Origin: Gentiana macrophylla
Lineage: Eukaryota; Streptophyta; Magnoliopsida; Gentianales; Gentianaceae
Length of the DNA: 64,000 nt
Direction: 5' to 3'
Assembly (NCBI GenBank): GCA_026214975.1
Contig: CM047808.1
Location: 59,918,583-59,982,582, forward strand
Shown: in pieces, positions 1 to 10,093 of the stretch
Layout of the letters: each line of letters begins with the position of its first letter
Position numbering within the stretch: position 1 is the stretch's first letter
The notes under the pieces: generated by a model
Database searches by the model: none
What the model saw: only the letters and a program-made list of their open reading frames with translations
Told to the model about the DNA's origin: nothing
Made by a program: the position numbers and the translations under genes

Positions 1-1055
1 TGTCCACAGCCAACCCCTTTTTCACAAAGGTTAGGTTTAGAATTAATCGAGGATTAATTCAGTGAGCTGTCTGATTCTTCTGGATCTGACTTTGTAGCTA
101 CAAGATGCCTTCTTTCCCCCTAGATGGGTTACTGAATCTTTCTTTGAAGTCTTCAAGGCAATTACGTTGGCTCCTTTTTACGGATATATATATGATCTCG
201 ATTTTTATAGATCCGATTTGGATCTTTGAATGTATGCTTGTAAAGCTCTTTTTCTGATCCTCTCCTCTCTCTTTCTTGAGTGATTCTCTTGTGTATTTAT
301 ACGGGTGATGTGACGGTTACTAGCTCTTGTAGCCGTTACACTTGTCATTTAGCCAACGTTCATATGTACGATCTTTGTCGTATTGATAGTTTAAATTCAA
401 TCAAGGCCTTAACTCAGTTTTCTACTCATCTTCAAAACTGAGTACCTTGTTTACTTAATACCTGACTTTAATTGACTAAGTCAGAGTACACCATTCAGTT
501 TCTTCTTTTCCATGTAGCTGATAATCTTTGTCCTTAAGATTATTCAGTTTTACATGATCTATAACTCAGTTTCAGGTCACCACAGACTTGCCTGAATCCT
601 AATTTATATTCATGACTTAATCATCTTCTAACTTAGTTTGCCACCTCAGTTCTTCAATCCTCAACAACTGAGTCTGTGTCCCTCAGTTCTTGAGTCTTCT
701 AGATGAGCCAACTGAGTCTGTGTCCCTCAGCGAACTTATCTTCTTCAGCTTTAACATAACCGAGTTTGAACCTCGCCTTCAAGTGCATATACGCTTTCTT
801 GTTATAACTCGCTTTTCTTGTTATGATCAATCAAATTGTTACTTTAGTTCCTATTCTATTACAATGCTTGTCTGAAAAAACCTATACAAAGTTCAGACTC
901 TAGATAGAACTTATATATTTATTTCTAGACCATTTCTTGCTTCTTCTTTTATTATGCACTATAACAGTTAGTTACGACTTCATCATCATGGGTTGTAAGT
1001 GATTTGTCTAATTTCGTGACAAATCATCATCAAAACATAAATAATATTTCCAACA
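1..1055 (-). repeat. 3' LTR of SirA-1 (truncated by the window edge)
   Basis: It matches 5105-6160 and ends in CCAACA (TGTTGG on the minus strand). About 680 bases of the LTR lie outside the window. The A-rich TATA equivalent lies near 299-306. It differs from its partner LTR in clusters at CAG/CTG positions. Confidence 0.9.
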
Positions 1056-1070
1056 ATTTCCCCTTTTTTG
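1056..1070 (-). promoter_or_regulatory. Polypurine tract of SirA-1
   Basis: On the minus strand an A6G4 run lies directly next to the 3' LTR, the site expected to prime plus-strand DNA synthesis. The flanking ATCATCA is shared with the other Sirevirus-like copies. Confidence 0.8.
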
Positions 1071-1277
1071 ATGATGTATCATAACCCTCCCTAAAAGCAT
1101 TAATGAAAGAATAATGCAAGAAATCATAACAAAACGTCTTAAGATAGCAAAATAGAACAACCAAATATATCACAAGATTCAAAATAGAACAGACTGAGTT
1201 ACAAACTGTATTAGATTACATCTTTTCATATTCCAGTGCCATTAAATTTTCACCAGCAAATATACTCCTTTTTGTCT

Positions 1278-3228
1278 CTAAAGATCTTCTTGTTTTCCCT
1301 TCTTCTTCTTCAGTTTCACCAACTCTAGGCTTGATTTCGGATATTCATTCAAAGATCTGTTTCCTTCTTCATTCTCTTGGTTTTTGAACTTGATCAGAAT
1401 TTCTTTGAGTTCTTCTTCCATCAATTTCTCTTCTTCTTCTGAGATAAGATTTTCCTTTTCCTCTTTTCTTTCTGATTTCTTTTCTGTTTCCCCCTTTGTT
1501 TGTGTCTTCTTATCTGTCAGTTTTTCAAGAGATTTGAAACAGATTACAAGCTTCTTCCTGATACTCAACACTGCTTTAACTGCGGTTTCCTCATCATCCA
1601 CAGTTCTTGTTTCTTTAAAATCTCATTCTGCAATCAGCTCTTCAAACAGACTATCAACTGCTTCTTCATAAAGTTGAGTAGATAGTAGATCAGCATCTAC
1701 TTGTCTGTCTTGATCTTCCATCAGCTGTCTGGCATAAGCCTCTTCAGTTTTAGCTGCATCCTCTCTTACAGCTTCATCACCTACATCTTCATCTTCCCCC
1801 TTGTTTGAAGATAAGCGAAAGCAATCTTCAAATAACTTACGTAGGGTGATGATATTTGAGTATTTGTTCAAACCTGAATAATGTATCCTTCCAATTATTT
1901 CATGCATGTTGAACAGTTTCTCCTGTAGATTCTGTATTAAACATTCAATGAAATCCTTCAAATTTTCCAGTTTTTCTGCTTCAGTTTCTTGAGCCAGAGG
2001 TTCTTCAATTTCTGATTTGCATGTGGGTGCCTCATGAGCCTGGGATGAGATGCTGGCCTCAGGATAATAAAAATGAACATCAGGAACTGTCAGTTCCTTT
2101 TCATACTCAGCCTGACGAAATTCTACATCTTCCACTGCTTCTCTTTTCTCTTCGGTTTATTCCCCATACATGGTTGTAGGAAATTCACTTCCTCCAGATT
2201 CTTCATCGGTTTCAGTCTCTTCAGATTCTTCAATCTCTCTTTCAATTTCTTCTTCCATTTCTACATCATCTTCAGTTTCATCTGTTTTGCTTCCTTCGTT
2301 TTCTTCACTTCCTTCTGATTCTTCATCAGCTTCATCATCACTTTCATCATCAATATTAATTGCCACTTCAGGTTTGGTTTCCTTAGTCCGAAGCCTGTTC
2401 CACAATCTTTTCTCTTCTTATTGTTTTATCATCCACTTTTTATGATCTCGCTTGAACTGGAGTCAGAAACTTCACTTTCTTCCTTGATGACTTTCCTTTT
2501 CTTTTTCTCAGTGGGCACAGATTCTTGTTCGACTTTTGCTTTTGTGGGTAAAGGGATGGAGAAGTAGTTTAGTATCCTTTGGATTAGATATGTAAACCCA
2601 TTTTTCAGCAGAAAATTTTCTCTCGATAGCTTCCTTTCCTTGTGCCTTTCCCTTTTAAATCTCAAATCGCTTGATTAAGTGATTGAGAATGAACTTGTTC
2701 CAATCGAATCTCTTTGAACCAAATGGCGTAGATCAACTTTAGTTTATCAGTCGAAAGAGTGTAGAAGTTCCTTGCATGACCAATCACATTATTGGTCAGA
2801 AGAAACGTCAAGAATGCAAATTCCGGTTTTTGCTGATAAATGGATCCAATAAAGTTCTTTTCATTCTTGTTGATTGCAGTGATGTTCCAAAGTTTGCTCT
2901 TTTCTTCATTTCCAAATGTGAAAGATGAAGAGCCTCCAATTATATCTAAACGGAACACCAGGGAAAGCAACTGTTCATCAACTATGAAGCTTTTATCTTG
3001 AACAGTTGTTTTGAAGCTTTTTCCTCCATTGATGATTTTGGCATTTTTGTAGAAGTCTCTGATGCCTTCTGGATTCAAGGTAGTGACTTTTGTATCAATC
3101 AAATTTTCCAATCCTCGAATCTTTTTGATCTTGTTCACAATCCGATTAGATGAAGTGGAGTTTGAGAATTTTTGACAGAATTCATCCAGACTGGTGGTGA
3201 TTCCATCGTCTATGTTGTATCGCTCCAT
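1278..3228 (-). pseudogene. Post-pol (third ORF) protein of SirA-1, broken
   Basis: The reading starts at MERYNIDDG (3228) and runs through several frames to 1278, about 650 codons. The first 190 residues form a globular-looking part with RGLENLI and IRDFYKNAKI, which resembles the N-terminal part of the third ORF of SirA-3 and SirB-1. A lysine-rich stretch, a very acidic Glu/Asp/Ser stretch (2157-2405) and a predicted coiled-coil tail rich in Glu, Lys and Leu follow. Breaks occur near 2665, 2420, 2150 and 1610. Sireviruses are known to carry an extra ORF here, often called env-like. I see no signal peptide or membrane segment that would support an envelope role, so the function is unknown. 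The tail lacks the tryptophan-rich C-terminal motif of the other two families. Confidence 0.7.
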
Positions 3229-3530
3229 TGATTTTTGAGTTAAGAAAGCTTGAATGCTTGATTTTGGGTGAGCAGGATTTTGTCAAGATTTTGCAATCGT
3301 TTTCAAATGAGAGTCGTGTCACAATCAATGAGATTATGTAGAGATGTACATCTACTTTTTCTCCCAGATTGACACGTGGCTTCGAGTGATTTGCCATGTC
3401 AGTCCAAACGTTAGATGGTAGCTGGAAAGTCTTTACTTCTTTGACAGTTTTGTCCTTCATCAGCTTTTGTCATCTCAATTTTGTATGGAAGTCAGTTTTC
3501 TGAGGATTTTGTAAAGTGAGCTGACTTTTC

Positions 3531-4326
3531 CTACAAAACAGTTTAAGTTTTCTTTGGTACCCATACCTTTTTGGGTCCGATTGAGTTAGTTACTGAACTA
3601 TTACTTTCAGTTTCTTTTTTGAGAGAATTAAACCTTCTCAACTCTTTTCTGGATAAACCATTACGCTCGATCTTAGTTGATTTCACAAAGGTTCTTTTAG
3701 ATCTAACATTTTTAGTTTCCTTGTGTAATTCACTAAATCTTCCAGTATCTTGTTTTCTAGAGATTATTCTTTTGAGGTTTCAAGACTGGGTAGGGATGTG
3801 GGATTATCATTGCTTTTGTCAAATTTACTAGACATTAATCTTTCAAATCGATTTGACACTTGATCTCAAGAAACTCATTCCAATCTTTTGCTTTGTCAAG
3901 TTCTCTGCCTTTTAATTTTAGTTCCAACTTAAGTTTTTCGATTAACTTGACAAGATCGAGTTTTTCAGATCGAGTTCGAAGAAATGATAACTGATTTGAA
4001 GAATGTACATTTCCTTGATGATTTGATGCAGTTTTAGGATTCGAATGTACACTCTTTTGTTGCTGTGATGAATTTTCAATATCAACAACCACTTGTAACT
4101 CCTTTCCTTCTTCTTTTGAGAGGTCTCTTAGTGATGGAACTCCTCTGGATTTATTAATATGAATATTGGAATTTGTATCCACATCATCACTGAGTTGAGG
4201 TTCTGAATTTGTATCTAAATCTGTCGCACTGAACCTTTCGATCATTTGTTCCTGAAAATCAGATATATTTTGCAAGCAATTAGTCAGGGGGTGAATAAGC
4301 CAACTTCTAGCTCTAGATGTAGACAT
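3531..4326 (-). pseudogene. Gag C-terminal/linker ORF of SirA-1
   Basis: It begins about 100 bases after the primer site with MSTSRARSW (ATG at 4326) and is open for 163 codons to a stop at 3835. It has a Ser/Asn-rich middle and a Leu/Lys/Glu coiled coil (LIEKLKLELKLKGRELDKAK). In a shifted frame the coding character continues to GPKKVWVPK near 3556, which in the full-length relatives lies at the end of gag just before protease. The zinc knuckle and the conserved gag N-terminus are missing. After the stop at 3543-3545 the sequence passes to the post-pol region, so about 5 kb of pol is absent. It may be the remains of gag after deletion, or a replacement of the normal gag start. Confidence 0.6.
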
Positions 4327-4411
4327 TGAAACTAAGTGAACTGATACTGTGAGGGGTCTTCAACAACTGGTTTAAAAAGGTATAATTGGATCTTCTTTCA
4401 AGTGAAAGAGT

Positions 4412-4425
4412 TGCTCCGATACCAA
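4412..4425 (-). other. Primer binding site of SirA-1
   Basis: The minus strand reads TTGGTATCGGAGCA right after the LTR, close to the initiator Met-tRNA site TGGTATCAGAGC. This matches SirA-3. Confidence 0.85.
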
Positions 4426-4426
4426 T

Positions 4427-6160
4427 TGTTGGTCCCTTGGAAAGGCTAACACAAGTTTAGAGGGGGTGAATAAACTTGTCACCAAAAACTAATCCTGAAC
4501 TGGAAAAGTCCCAGGAACTAAGTTTCTCTGAAACTTAAACTGATCTTCAGTTTTGTTCCTTTCCCTTTAACTTGTGCGGAGTTCAGTTAGCTTAACTGAA
4601 TATAAGTTATTACTGACTTATATTTAGTCTCGTTAACTGGCAGCGCATAAAATTAGCCTTTAGTGCAATAGATGTGTAAAAAGAAAACTAGACCTTCTAT
4701 GTATCAGTTTTGTGCTGTCTCAGTATCTGGTGTTTGCTGTGAGACAATGCAATAAATAAAACAAACACAGATGCAAAAAGTAAATCAACACATAGTTTGT
4801 TTATGGAAGTTCCGGGTGGTGTAATACCGTACGTCTCCCCTTCTCCTGTGGCATAGGAGGTATCACTAGAATAATGAGATAACCGTTACAAAATCCTAGC
4901 ACTATGACAGTCCTTCACGACACCCTAGTTTCACTATCTACACAAAATGAAGAAAGGTGAGATTGCTCCCTTCATTTTGCACACTGATCTTTCGGAGGTG
5001 GAATTGCTCCTTCACCAGCTCACCACTAACATTCACAATCCGCAGACTGCACCAACTACTGTAGCAACACCATATGAAGAAAGGTAGAATTGCTCTCTTC
5101 AAACTGTGCACAGCCAACCCCTTTTTCACAAAGGTTAGGTTTATAATTAATCGAGGATTAATTCAGTGAGCTGTCTGATTCTTCTGGATCTGACTTTGTA
5201 GCTCCAAGATGCCTTCTTTCCCCCTAGATGGGTTACTGGATCTTTCTTTGAAGTCTTCAAGGCAATTACGTTGGCTCCCCTTTTTCTGGATATATATATG
5301 ATCTGATTTTTATAGATCTGGATTTGGATCTTTGAATGTATGCTTGTAAAGCTCTTTTTCTGATCCTCTCCTCTCTCTTTCTTGAGTGATTCTCTTGTGT
5401 ATTTATAGGGGTGATGTGACGGTTACTAGCTCTTGTAGCCATTACACTTGTCATTTAGCCAACGTTCAAATGTACGATCTTTTGTCGTATTGATAGTTTA
5501 AATTCAATCAAGGCCTTAACTCAGTTTTCTACTCTTCTTCAAAACTGAGTACCTTGTTTACTTAATACCTGACTTTAATTGACTAAGTCGAGTACACCAT
5601 TCGTTTCTTCTTTTCCGTAGTAGTGATAATCTTTGTCCTTAAGATTATTCGCTTTTACATGATCTATAACTCGATTTGAGTCACCACAGAATGCACGAAT
5701 CTCGATTTATAGTCACGACTTAATCATCTTCTAACCGAGTTTTGCCACCTCGGTTCTTCAATCCTCAACAAGCGAGTCTGTGTCCCTCGGTTCTTCGATC
5801 TTCTAGATGAGCCAACTGAGTCTGTGTCCCTCAAATAACTTATCTTTCTCGGCTTTAACATAATCGAGTTTGAACCCTCGATTCTTCAAGTGCATATCTG
5901 ATTTTCTTGTTATAACTCAGTTTTCTTGTTATGACTCAAATTGTTCACCTAGTTCTATTCTATTACAATGCTTATGCTCAAACAACCTATACAAAGTTCA
6001 GACTCTAGATAGAACTTATACATTTATTTCTAAACCATTTCTTGATTCTTCTTTTATTATGCACTATAACAGTTAGTTACGACTTCATCATCATGGGTTG
6101 TAAGTGATTTGTCTAATTTCGTGACAAATCATCATCAAAACATAAATAATATTCCCAACA
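4427..6160 (-). repeat. 5' LTR of SirA-1
   Basis: The LTR is 1734 bases and ends in TGTTGG/CCAACA. It is the reverse complement of the SirA-2 and SirA-3 LTRs. It carries the inverted repeat ACAAGTTTA/TAAACTTGT at 4451-4459 and 4471-4479 and a TATA box at 5400-5407. Confidence 0.93.
5400..5407 (-). promoter_or_regulatory. TATA box in the SirA-1 5' LTR
   Basis: The minus strand reads CCCCTATAAATACAC, a strong plant TATA context. Transcription would run leftwards through U5 into the element. Confidence 0.65.
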
Positions 6161-6191
6161 CTTTTCTTTTAGGGAGAGTTTTGGCATCATC

Positions 6192-6204
6192 AAAAAGGGG
6201 GAAA
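6192..6204 (+). promoter_or_regulatory. Polypurine tract of SirA-2
   Basis: AAAAAGGGGGAAA lies directly upstream of TGTTGG and is preceded by GGCATCATC, identical to SirA-3. Confidence 0.85.
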
Positions 6205-6205
6205 T

Positions 6206-7910
6206 TGTTGGAAATAAAATTTATGTTTTGATGATAATTCATCTTATTTATTATAATGTTATCTTAACCCCATTGATGAAATGCTGAAGCTAGTTGTTAT
6301 AGTGGAAAGCTAAAAGATGTCTAGAACTGAATGTATAAGTTTTATTAGAGTCTGATTCTTGTATAAGTTACATTAGACAAGCACTGTAATTAATAGTGTG
6401 TCGTAAAACTGAAAACTGGGAATCAATTAGAAAACTGGAAATCATCAAGACAAACAAACTGACTCGGATTACACCTACTGAAGAAGTTAAGTTCGCTGAG
6501 AGTTACAGACTCGGTTGGCTTATCTAGAAGATGGAAGAACTGAGGGACACAGACTCTGTTATTGAAGAATGAAGAACTGAGGGCTCAAACTTAGTTATGA
6601 AGATTAAAAGTCGAGACTGTAAAGTTGGACTTCAGGCAAGATTGTGGTGACCTGAACTGACTTTATGGATCTTATATGAAGACCTAAGAATCATAAGGAC
6701 AATGAATTCTTAGATGATAAATGTATCATGGTGTACTCTGATTAAGTCAATTATAATCAGATAAAAAAATTGGAGTACTGATTTATGAAGAAGAATAAAA
6801 TCTCAGTTAATACTCCAAGTCGATTAGAAATCGATGATGAAAAACTGACAAGGAAACTCAGTTTTATAAGTCAGCCATCCAACAAACTGAAAGTACAATC
6901 GAACGTTGTAAAGAAAGAAATTTCATTGGATGAGTCACTGACACAGTAGGAACGGTCAGAAAATATAACCGTTGTGAGATATACAATTCAAATCAAAGTC
7001 AGATGAACGTTGGACTTCACACTATAAATAGAGGACTTTGCACAAACAAAAGAGATATACATATACAAGAATTAAAAAGCAATTTGTGCACTCTATTTGA
7101 ATTGTTATCATCTCTGAACTACAACAAGATCATATCTACTATTTTTTCAAGTGTTCAAAGTTACAAAGAATTTATCAAGGATTCAACACTTTGAAGAACC
7201 ACAAACAAGAATCAATTTATTGATTCTCAGCCCAACTTTGATTCTATTTCAAAGGTTTAGGCTCGTGAAGCAAACCAGGAAGGTTTTGTCAAGGATCATT
7301 GTGACAAGCGATCGTGTAGATCGTGTTTGTGGTGGTAGTGGGTGAAGAGGCAATCCTACCCTCTAAGGACCAGTGGTTCAAGCATTGAAGAGCAACAATT
7401 CTACCTTCTCTACAATTGTTTAGATAGTGAAGCTAGTGGATTAGCCAAGGACTATTCTTTAGGACTTTTTGTAACAGATTCACCTCAAGAAGTTCTAGTG
7501 GAATTTTCCTCCGCACCACGAGGGAAGAGAGGACGTACAAGATTACACCACCTGGAACCTCTATAACATCCGCCTCATTTACTTTACGCATTTAGTTATT
7601 TATTTAGTATTTACTTACAACATTGTGATACTTGATAGTTATACATCCCACAATACTGGCCGATATTCACGAGTTGCATTCACAACACTCAGTTTTCCTA
7701 ACAGAACGACAAGATCAATATAAAGGCTAAAATTATATCCGCTGCCGGTTGATTCAGTTTCAGCTTAAGTCAGTTTGATTTAATCTCAGCTTAGTCAGCT
7801 CAACTCCACACAAGTTTTACCTGAATCCTAATCTGTTTAAAACTAGTTTTTGGTGACAAGTTTATTCACCCCCCCTCTAAACTTGTGTCAGCCTTTCCAA
7901 GGGACCAACA
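6206..7910 (+). repeat. 3' LTR of SirA-2
   Basis: The LTR is 1705 bases and starts TGTTGGAAATAAAATTTATG and ends GGGACCAACA. It matches the LTRs of SirA-3. The inverted repeat ACAAGTTTA/TAAACTTGT lies at 7856-7864 and 7878-7886. Short ORFs in it (around 7003-7566) are not genes. Confidence 0.93.
7023..7030 (+). promoter_or_regulatory. TATA box in the SirA-2 LTR
   Basis: CACTATAAATAGAGGAC occurs at the same place in all family A LTRs, about 880 bases before the LTR end. Confidence 0.65.
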
Positions 7911-8243
7911 GATTTCTTCTCTGCTTTCTTGCCTTTCTGCCTCTCTTTGGCTTGGAAGACCTGAAACAAATCATTTTTGGTTCTTCCAACTTGCAGTAAG
8001 GTGACTTTCTTTACTTTTTCCTGTGAGTCACCAGAATCCATCCATCTTCGTCTTCTTCGATAGACTTGAGTGTTTTCTTTTCTTCTGCAATGACTCTTGT
8101 TTGTTTGTGACATGTCCCAGATTCTTTCCTGGCCATGGGTGGAGAATCACTGAATCTAATCTCAACAAGGTCGAGTGATCTGAATTGGATAGTCATGCAA
8201 CGACCACTTGTCAGCTCTTCTATGGTGATTTGATTTGTGCTTG
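7911..8243 (-). pseudogene. Gyp-0 gag, distal part after the SirB-1 insertion
   Basis: When the SirB-1 element and one CCTTC copy are removed, the gag frame from 52217 continues without a shift into 8243: ASTNQITIEELTSGRCMTIQ and on to DEDGWILVTHRKK. A stop (TAA, 8011-8013) follows, then a lysine/arginine-rich stretch in the same frame to 7911, where SirA-2 cuts it. The Asp/Glu-Gly-Trp-x-x-Val-Thr-x-Arg-Lys ending is typical of the C-terminal gag of this plant Ty3/gypsy group. Its pol lies outside the window. Confidence 0.8.
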
Positions 8244-8248
8244 CCTTC
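8244..8248. repeat. Target site duplication of SirB-1 (CCTTC)
   Basis: CCTTC at 8244-8248 and again at 52217-52221 exactly flank the element ends. The gag frame is restored when one copy is removed. Confidence 0.95.
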
Positions 8249-8272
8249 TGTTGGTCCCATGAAAAGGCTTTG

Positions 8273-8308
8273 GTTAAGTTTAGAGGGAGGGGGGTGAATA
8301 AACTTAAC
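8273..8308 (-). repeat. Inverted repeat with purine-rich loop in family B LTR
   Basis: GTTAAGTTTA (8273-8282) pairs with TAAACTTAAC (8299-8308) around a G-rich loop, C-rich on the minus (sense) strand. The same stem is at 50558-50567/50587-50596, and with one broken pair at 62229-62238/62258-62267. It lies within the last 60 bases of the LTR in the sense direction, so it would be in U5 RNA just before the primer site. Confidence 0.85.
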
Positions 8309-9127
8309 ACTTAAAACTTTTGGAGTTAACAAACTCAGAACTTCAAAGACTGCGATACTTGATGAGTCTCTTGACCCTCGATAATCTGGCCGATTGTTGT
8401 TGAGTCTCTTGAATTTGTGTGCAAGTGAAATTATATAAAAAATTAAGCCTTATTACTTGTTGTTAAATATGATACTAAGTATTAGATACTCTGTAGTGTA
8501 TGTGTGTGACTTGATTTGCTAGATTCATGGGTGATGTGCTTGATAAACTAAATGTAGAATATAAGTGCGTAAAGTAAGTAGCCAGATTTTATAGTGGTTC
8601 CAGGTGGTGTAATCTCATCACCCACTCTTCTCCTGTGATGTTGGAGGTAATTCACTAGAGATCTTTGATGTAGCTGTTACAAAGATTCCTATGTTGCTTG
8701 TCCTTCACCAATAACTATGGCTTCACAAACTGAACACTTGGAACAGGTAGGATTGCTGCTCCAAAGTCTTCCACTGGTCCTTGAAGGGTAGGATTGCCTC
8801 TTCACCAGCTCCACCACAAACAACAGTCTTTCACACCCAACAGATGCTTCACTGTCTTCAGTAGATTCTTGGAAAAGAAAGATAGAATCAAATAAATGAT
8901 TCAGTTGCAGCAGCTTGATCAGGATGAATATGATTAACAGCTTGCAGTCTTAAGTGTTTAAACTTGATGTAGCTTGATTGTAGATTACACTTGAAGATTT
9001 TCTCTGGATCAGTAGCCTTAAGCTCAGTAAGTTCAGCAGGGTGTATTTCTTGATAAGAAAATGCAGCTCAGAATTATCTCTTGTTTTTCCTTAATTTTCA
9101 TCATCTTTTTCTGAGTTAGAAGTCCTC

Positions 9128-9135
9128 TATTTATA
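9128..9135 (-). promoter_or_regulatory. TATA box in the SirB-1 3' LTR
   Basis: The minus strand reads CCTATAAATAGAGGA. The same block occurs at 51419-51426 and 63075-63082. Confidence 0.6.
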
Positions 9136-9930
9136 GGTGGGAATACTTATGACTTATATTTGAAATTCGAATATAGCCATTCTAGATTTTGTCCCATTTG
9201 ACTTGCTTTCACATCCTTTGTTCATAAATCTTGACACAGTCAGTGATCGCTTTTGATAGAATGCATCGTCCACCCTTTGACTTGTATCCATTGGATAATG
9301 TCCTGAATCATCCCAACATCCTTTTATTCTCAACCATTGATTTGTTTGATAAAATCAGAGGTTGTTAGCTGTCCTTATCCATGTTTTCTTCCAATGTAAT
9401 CTTGAATAAATCGAGGTACATGTATCAGCAGGTTTATGAGTCTGCTGAGACACATATCAGTTAGCTGAACTATATTTTGCTAACTATATTTTATCTAACT
9501 TTTATTTATAAAGTTATATTACTCCTTTTTGCATATAACTAAGTTCCAATCACCATCCAACTTGTGGAACTTAGACCTTGTACACAAGGTACATGTAATC
9601 AGTTTAGGTCAACACATACTTCCTTAAATTCTGATTCCATATCCTTGACTTTAATTACTAATTTTGATCCCTTAGCCTTCATTAACTGAGTTTGACCACT
9701 CAGCCTTCAGTCTTCAGCAGGTTCCTGATAAGTCTATTGACCTAACTACCCTGCTGACCTAGGCTAGTCTGCTGATATAAGTCAACTGACCTTTACAATG
9801 CTTGTTTGATCAAACCTATACAAAGATTAAACTCTTATAAACCTATACATTTGATGTAGACATCTTTTTGCCTTTGCTCTATAACAGTTAGTCTGGCACT
9901 CATCACTAAAACTTAAAAATAAGTCCCACA

Positions 9931-9945
9931 ATTTCCCCCTTTTTG
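9931..9945 (-). promoter_or_regulatory. Polypurine tract of SirB-1
   Basis: The minus strand reads CAAAAAGGGGGAAAT next to the 3' LTR, with GGCATCATCACC upstream, the same arrangement as in family A. Confidence 0.85.
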
Positions 9946-10093
9946 GTGATGATGCCACTACCCTCACCTAACAACAAAGCAAAAAGATTAAAAACAAAAA
10001 CAGAACAAATTCCAGTCATATCTCATTATAATTATTTGTTCACAGTATTACAGTCTAGATACAACAAAGATAAAACATGTAAAGTCTGCTGAT

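Larger units (their letters stand above)
1..6160 (-). mobile_element. SirA-1: Sirevirus-like copia element without gag core or pol, left end outside the window
   Basis: The element reads right to left: 5' LTR 4427-6160, primer site, a shortened gag-linker ORF, a post-pol ORF, polypurine tract, and a 3' LTR cut off by the window start. Positions 1-1055 align with 5105-6160. The internal part is about 3.4 kb, against about 8.4 kb in SirA-3 of the same LTR family. The UBN2-type gag core, protease, integrase, reverse transcriptase and RNase H are all absent. It sits in the 3' end of SirA-2, whose sequence resumes at 6161. Only one flank is visible, so a target duplication cannot be confirmed. The likely reading is a non-autonomous derivative that depended on full-length relatives. 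Confidence 0.88.
6161..7910 (+). mobile_element. SirA-2: 3' end of a plus-strand Sirevirus-like copia element
   Basis: The last 45 internal bases (6161-6205) match 26147-26191 of SirA-3, then a full 3' LTR follows. The rest lies left of the window because SirA-1 interrupts it at 6160/6161. Its right flank, 7911 on, is Gyp-0 gag, so SirA-2 is inserted in Gyp-0. Confidence 0.88.
8249..9930 (-). repeat. 3' LTR of SirB-1
   Basis: On the plus strand it starts TGTTGGTCCC and ends in CCCACA, where the partner LTR has CCAACA (a point change at the terminus). Family B LTRs share only short blocks with family A, mainly the hairpin near the end. Confidence 0.93.

Noticed and set aside
2073..2445. Plus-strand Ser/Phe-rich ORFs opposite the SirA-1 post-pol ORF
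   Set aside because: Antisense shadows of the acidic Glu/Asp-rich coding strand.
4800..5100. Short repeats GAAAGGTGAGATTGCTCCCTTC as a CRISPR-like array
   Set aside because: Only a few imperfect copies with irregular spacing, inside an LTR and repeated in every family member.
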